Position numbers and translations under genes: made by a program
Assembly (NCBI GenBank): GCA_023853785.1
Contig: JAJIRX010000912.1
Location: 1-21,340 of the forward strand
Reading direction: 5' to 3'
From: Psilocybe azurescens
Taxonomy: Eukaryota; Basidiomycota; Agaricomycetes; Agaricales; Agrocybaceae
DNA length: 21,340 bases
The notes under the pieces: generated by a model
The model's input: the letters and a program-made list of their open reading frames with translations, nothing else
What the model was told of the DNA's origin: nothing
The model's database searches: none
Shown here: piece after piece, positions 20,759 through 21,340 of the stretch
Layout: every line of letters begins with the position of its first letter
Position numbering within the stretch: the stretch's first letter is position 1

Positions 20759-21340
20759 TTATACTGCTTTAATCCCGAATGTCGAGAGCATGATATCTAC
20801 CGCATGCTGTAACGCGTGCTTCCAGTGAACCCAAGGCACCGTAGCTTGAGGCCTTATCCGTCTCCAATTTTGATGGGATTGTCGACTATGAAAGGCGGCA
20901 GGGCACCTACAGTAAGACAGAGATGGCTCAGCTCACACCGATGAAGCTTTCAGGAACCTAGTTTTGGCTTTTGGGATGCTAATACATACGGACGAAACAT
21001 TACTGTCGACGGTCTTCAGACCACATTTTCACAATCCATTCACAATCTTGGGAAGCACGTCATAAAAGACAATAGTAAGTTAAAAAAGGTAAGTTTCCTC
21101 AAGTGGGATGCGAGACACGGTTTTGACAGAAAATTTATAACAATAAACGTCGCTTCCTTTGGCTCTCGGTAGCTCAGGCCCGTACGTCGATCGTTTGAGG
21201 TGTCCCAATACGGGATACGAGATAGGTAGCTATAAACCGAGCTTCAATCTGTCTTAGCCACTTCGAATTATCTTGGACATTCTCTCTCAGCACTGAGCTC
21301 GTCATTCCAAATTTATCGAGAACCTCGAGGTTGCTCCGGT
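20759..21340 (-). CDS. Partial uncharacterised gene, 3' end, runs off window
   Basis: At the right edge the minus strand is open for 52 codons (about 21338-21183) and reads like a helical protein: LEVLDKFGMTSSVLREN, then KWLRQIEARFIATYLV. A second open stretch, after a tactgtag acceptor near 20930 (minus strand), encodes ATVPWVHWKHALQHAVDIML and ends at a stop at 20759-20761. The middle (about 20930-21180) must contain introns or damage; I could not build it confidently. It would converge with K5, the two stops lying 30 bp apart. I do not recognise the family. Confidence 0.4.

Overview
The window looks like nuclear DNA of a basidiomycete, most likely an Agaricomycete. Genes are cut by many short GT-AG introns (45-76 nt). 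A Vps27/Hrs protein, a GET2-like protein and a mitochondrial ribosomal protein read like mushroom-forming fungi, and there is an intron-containing tRNA-Gln. The assignment rests on remembered family sequences, not a search.

Layout. 1-1423: no gene; an ~850 bp inverted-repeat element (371-1222) lies upstream of the first family gene. 1424-6080 (+): three members of a paralogous kinase-like family, here called K1 (full length), K2 (kinase part only) and K3 (no N-terminal domain, decayed); K2 and K3 are joined in frame. 6081-7665: no recognisable gene. 7666-10220 (+): VPS27 (ESCRT-0). 10276-11152: a VPS27 shard (+) and two decayed kinase pieces (-). 11526-12328 (+): mitochondrial ribosomal protein of the L51/S25/CI-B8 class. 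12452-13672 (-): GET2-like ER receptor subunit. 13918-13997 (-): tRNA-Gln(CUG). 15047-17191 (+): K4. About 17500-18080: a rearranged inverted copy of pieces of VPS27 and the ribosomal-protein gene. 18586-20728 (+): K5, a divergent member that has lost catalytic residues. 20759-21340 (-): end of an unrecognised gene running off the window.

The most interesting content is the kinase-like family. Each full copy has about 660 codons, with three introns at matching places. It has an N-terminal domain I do not recognise (~300 aa), a conserved middle module, a basic linker resembling a nuclear localisation signal, and a C-terminal atypical kinase. That kinase has a glycine-rich loop, an H-x-D-[IM]-R-x-D-N catalytic loop and a DFD metal motif, then stops about 40 residues later with no visible activation segment or large C-lobe. 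K5 has N for the catalytic D and GFG for DFD. Pieces of the family and of the flanking housekeeping genes are scattered in both orientations, so the locus has been duplicated and rearranged repeatedly.

Caution: nearly every gene, including the conserved housekeeping ones, carries frame breaks, mostly one missing base in a homopolymer. In K4, K5 and VPS27 every break is of this kind and all exons close in frame once they are allowed for. I read these as probable sequencing or assembly errors rather than gene death. K2, K3 and the 10.5-11.2 kb pieces have deletions, stops and lost splice sites and look truly decayed.
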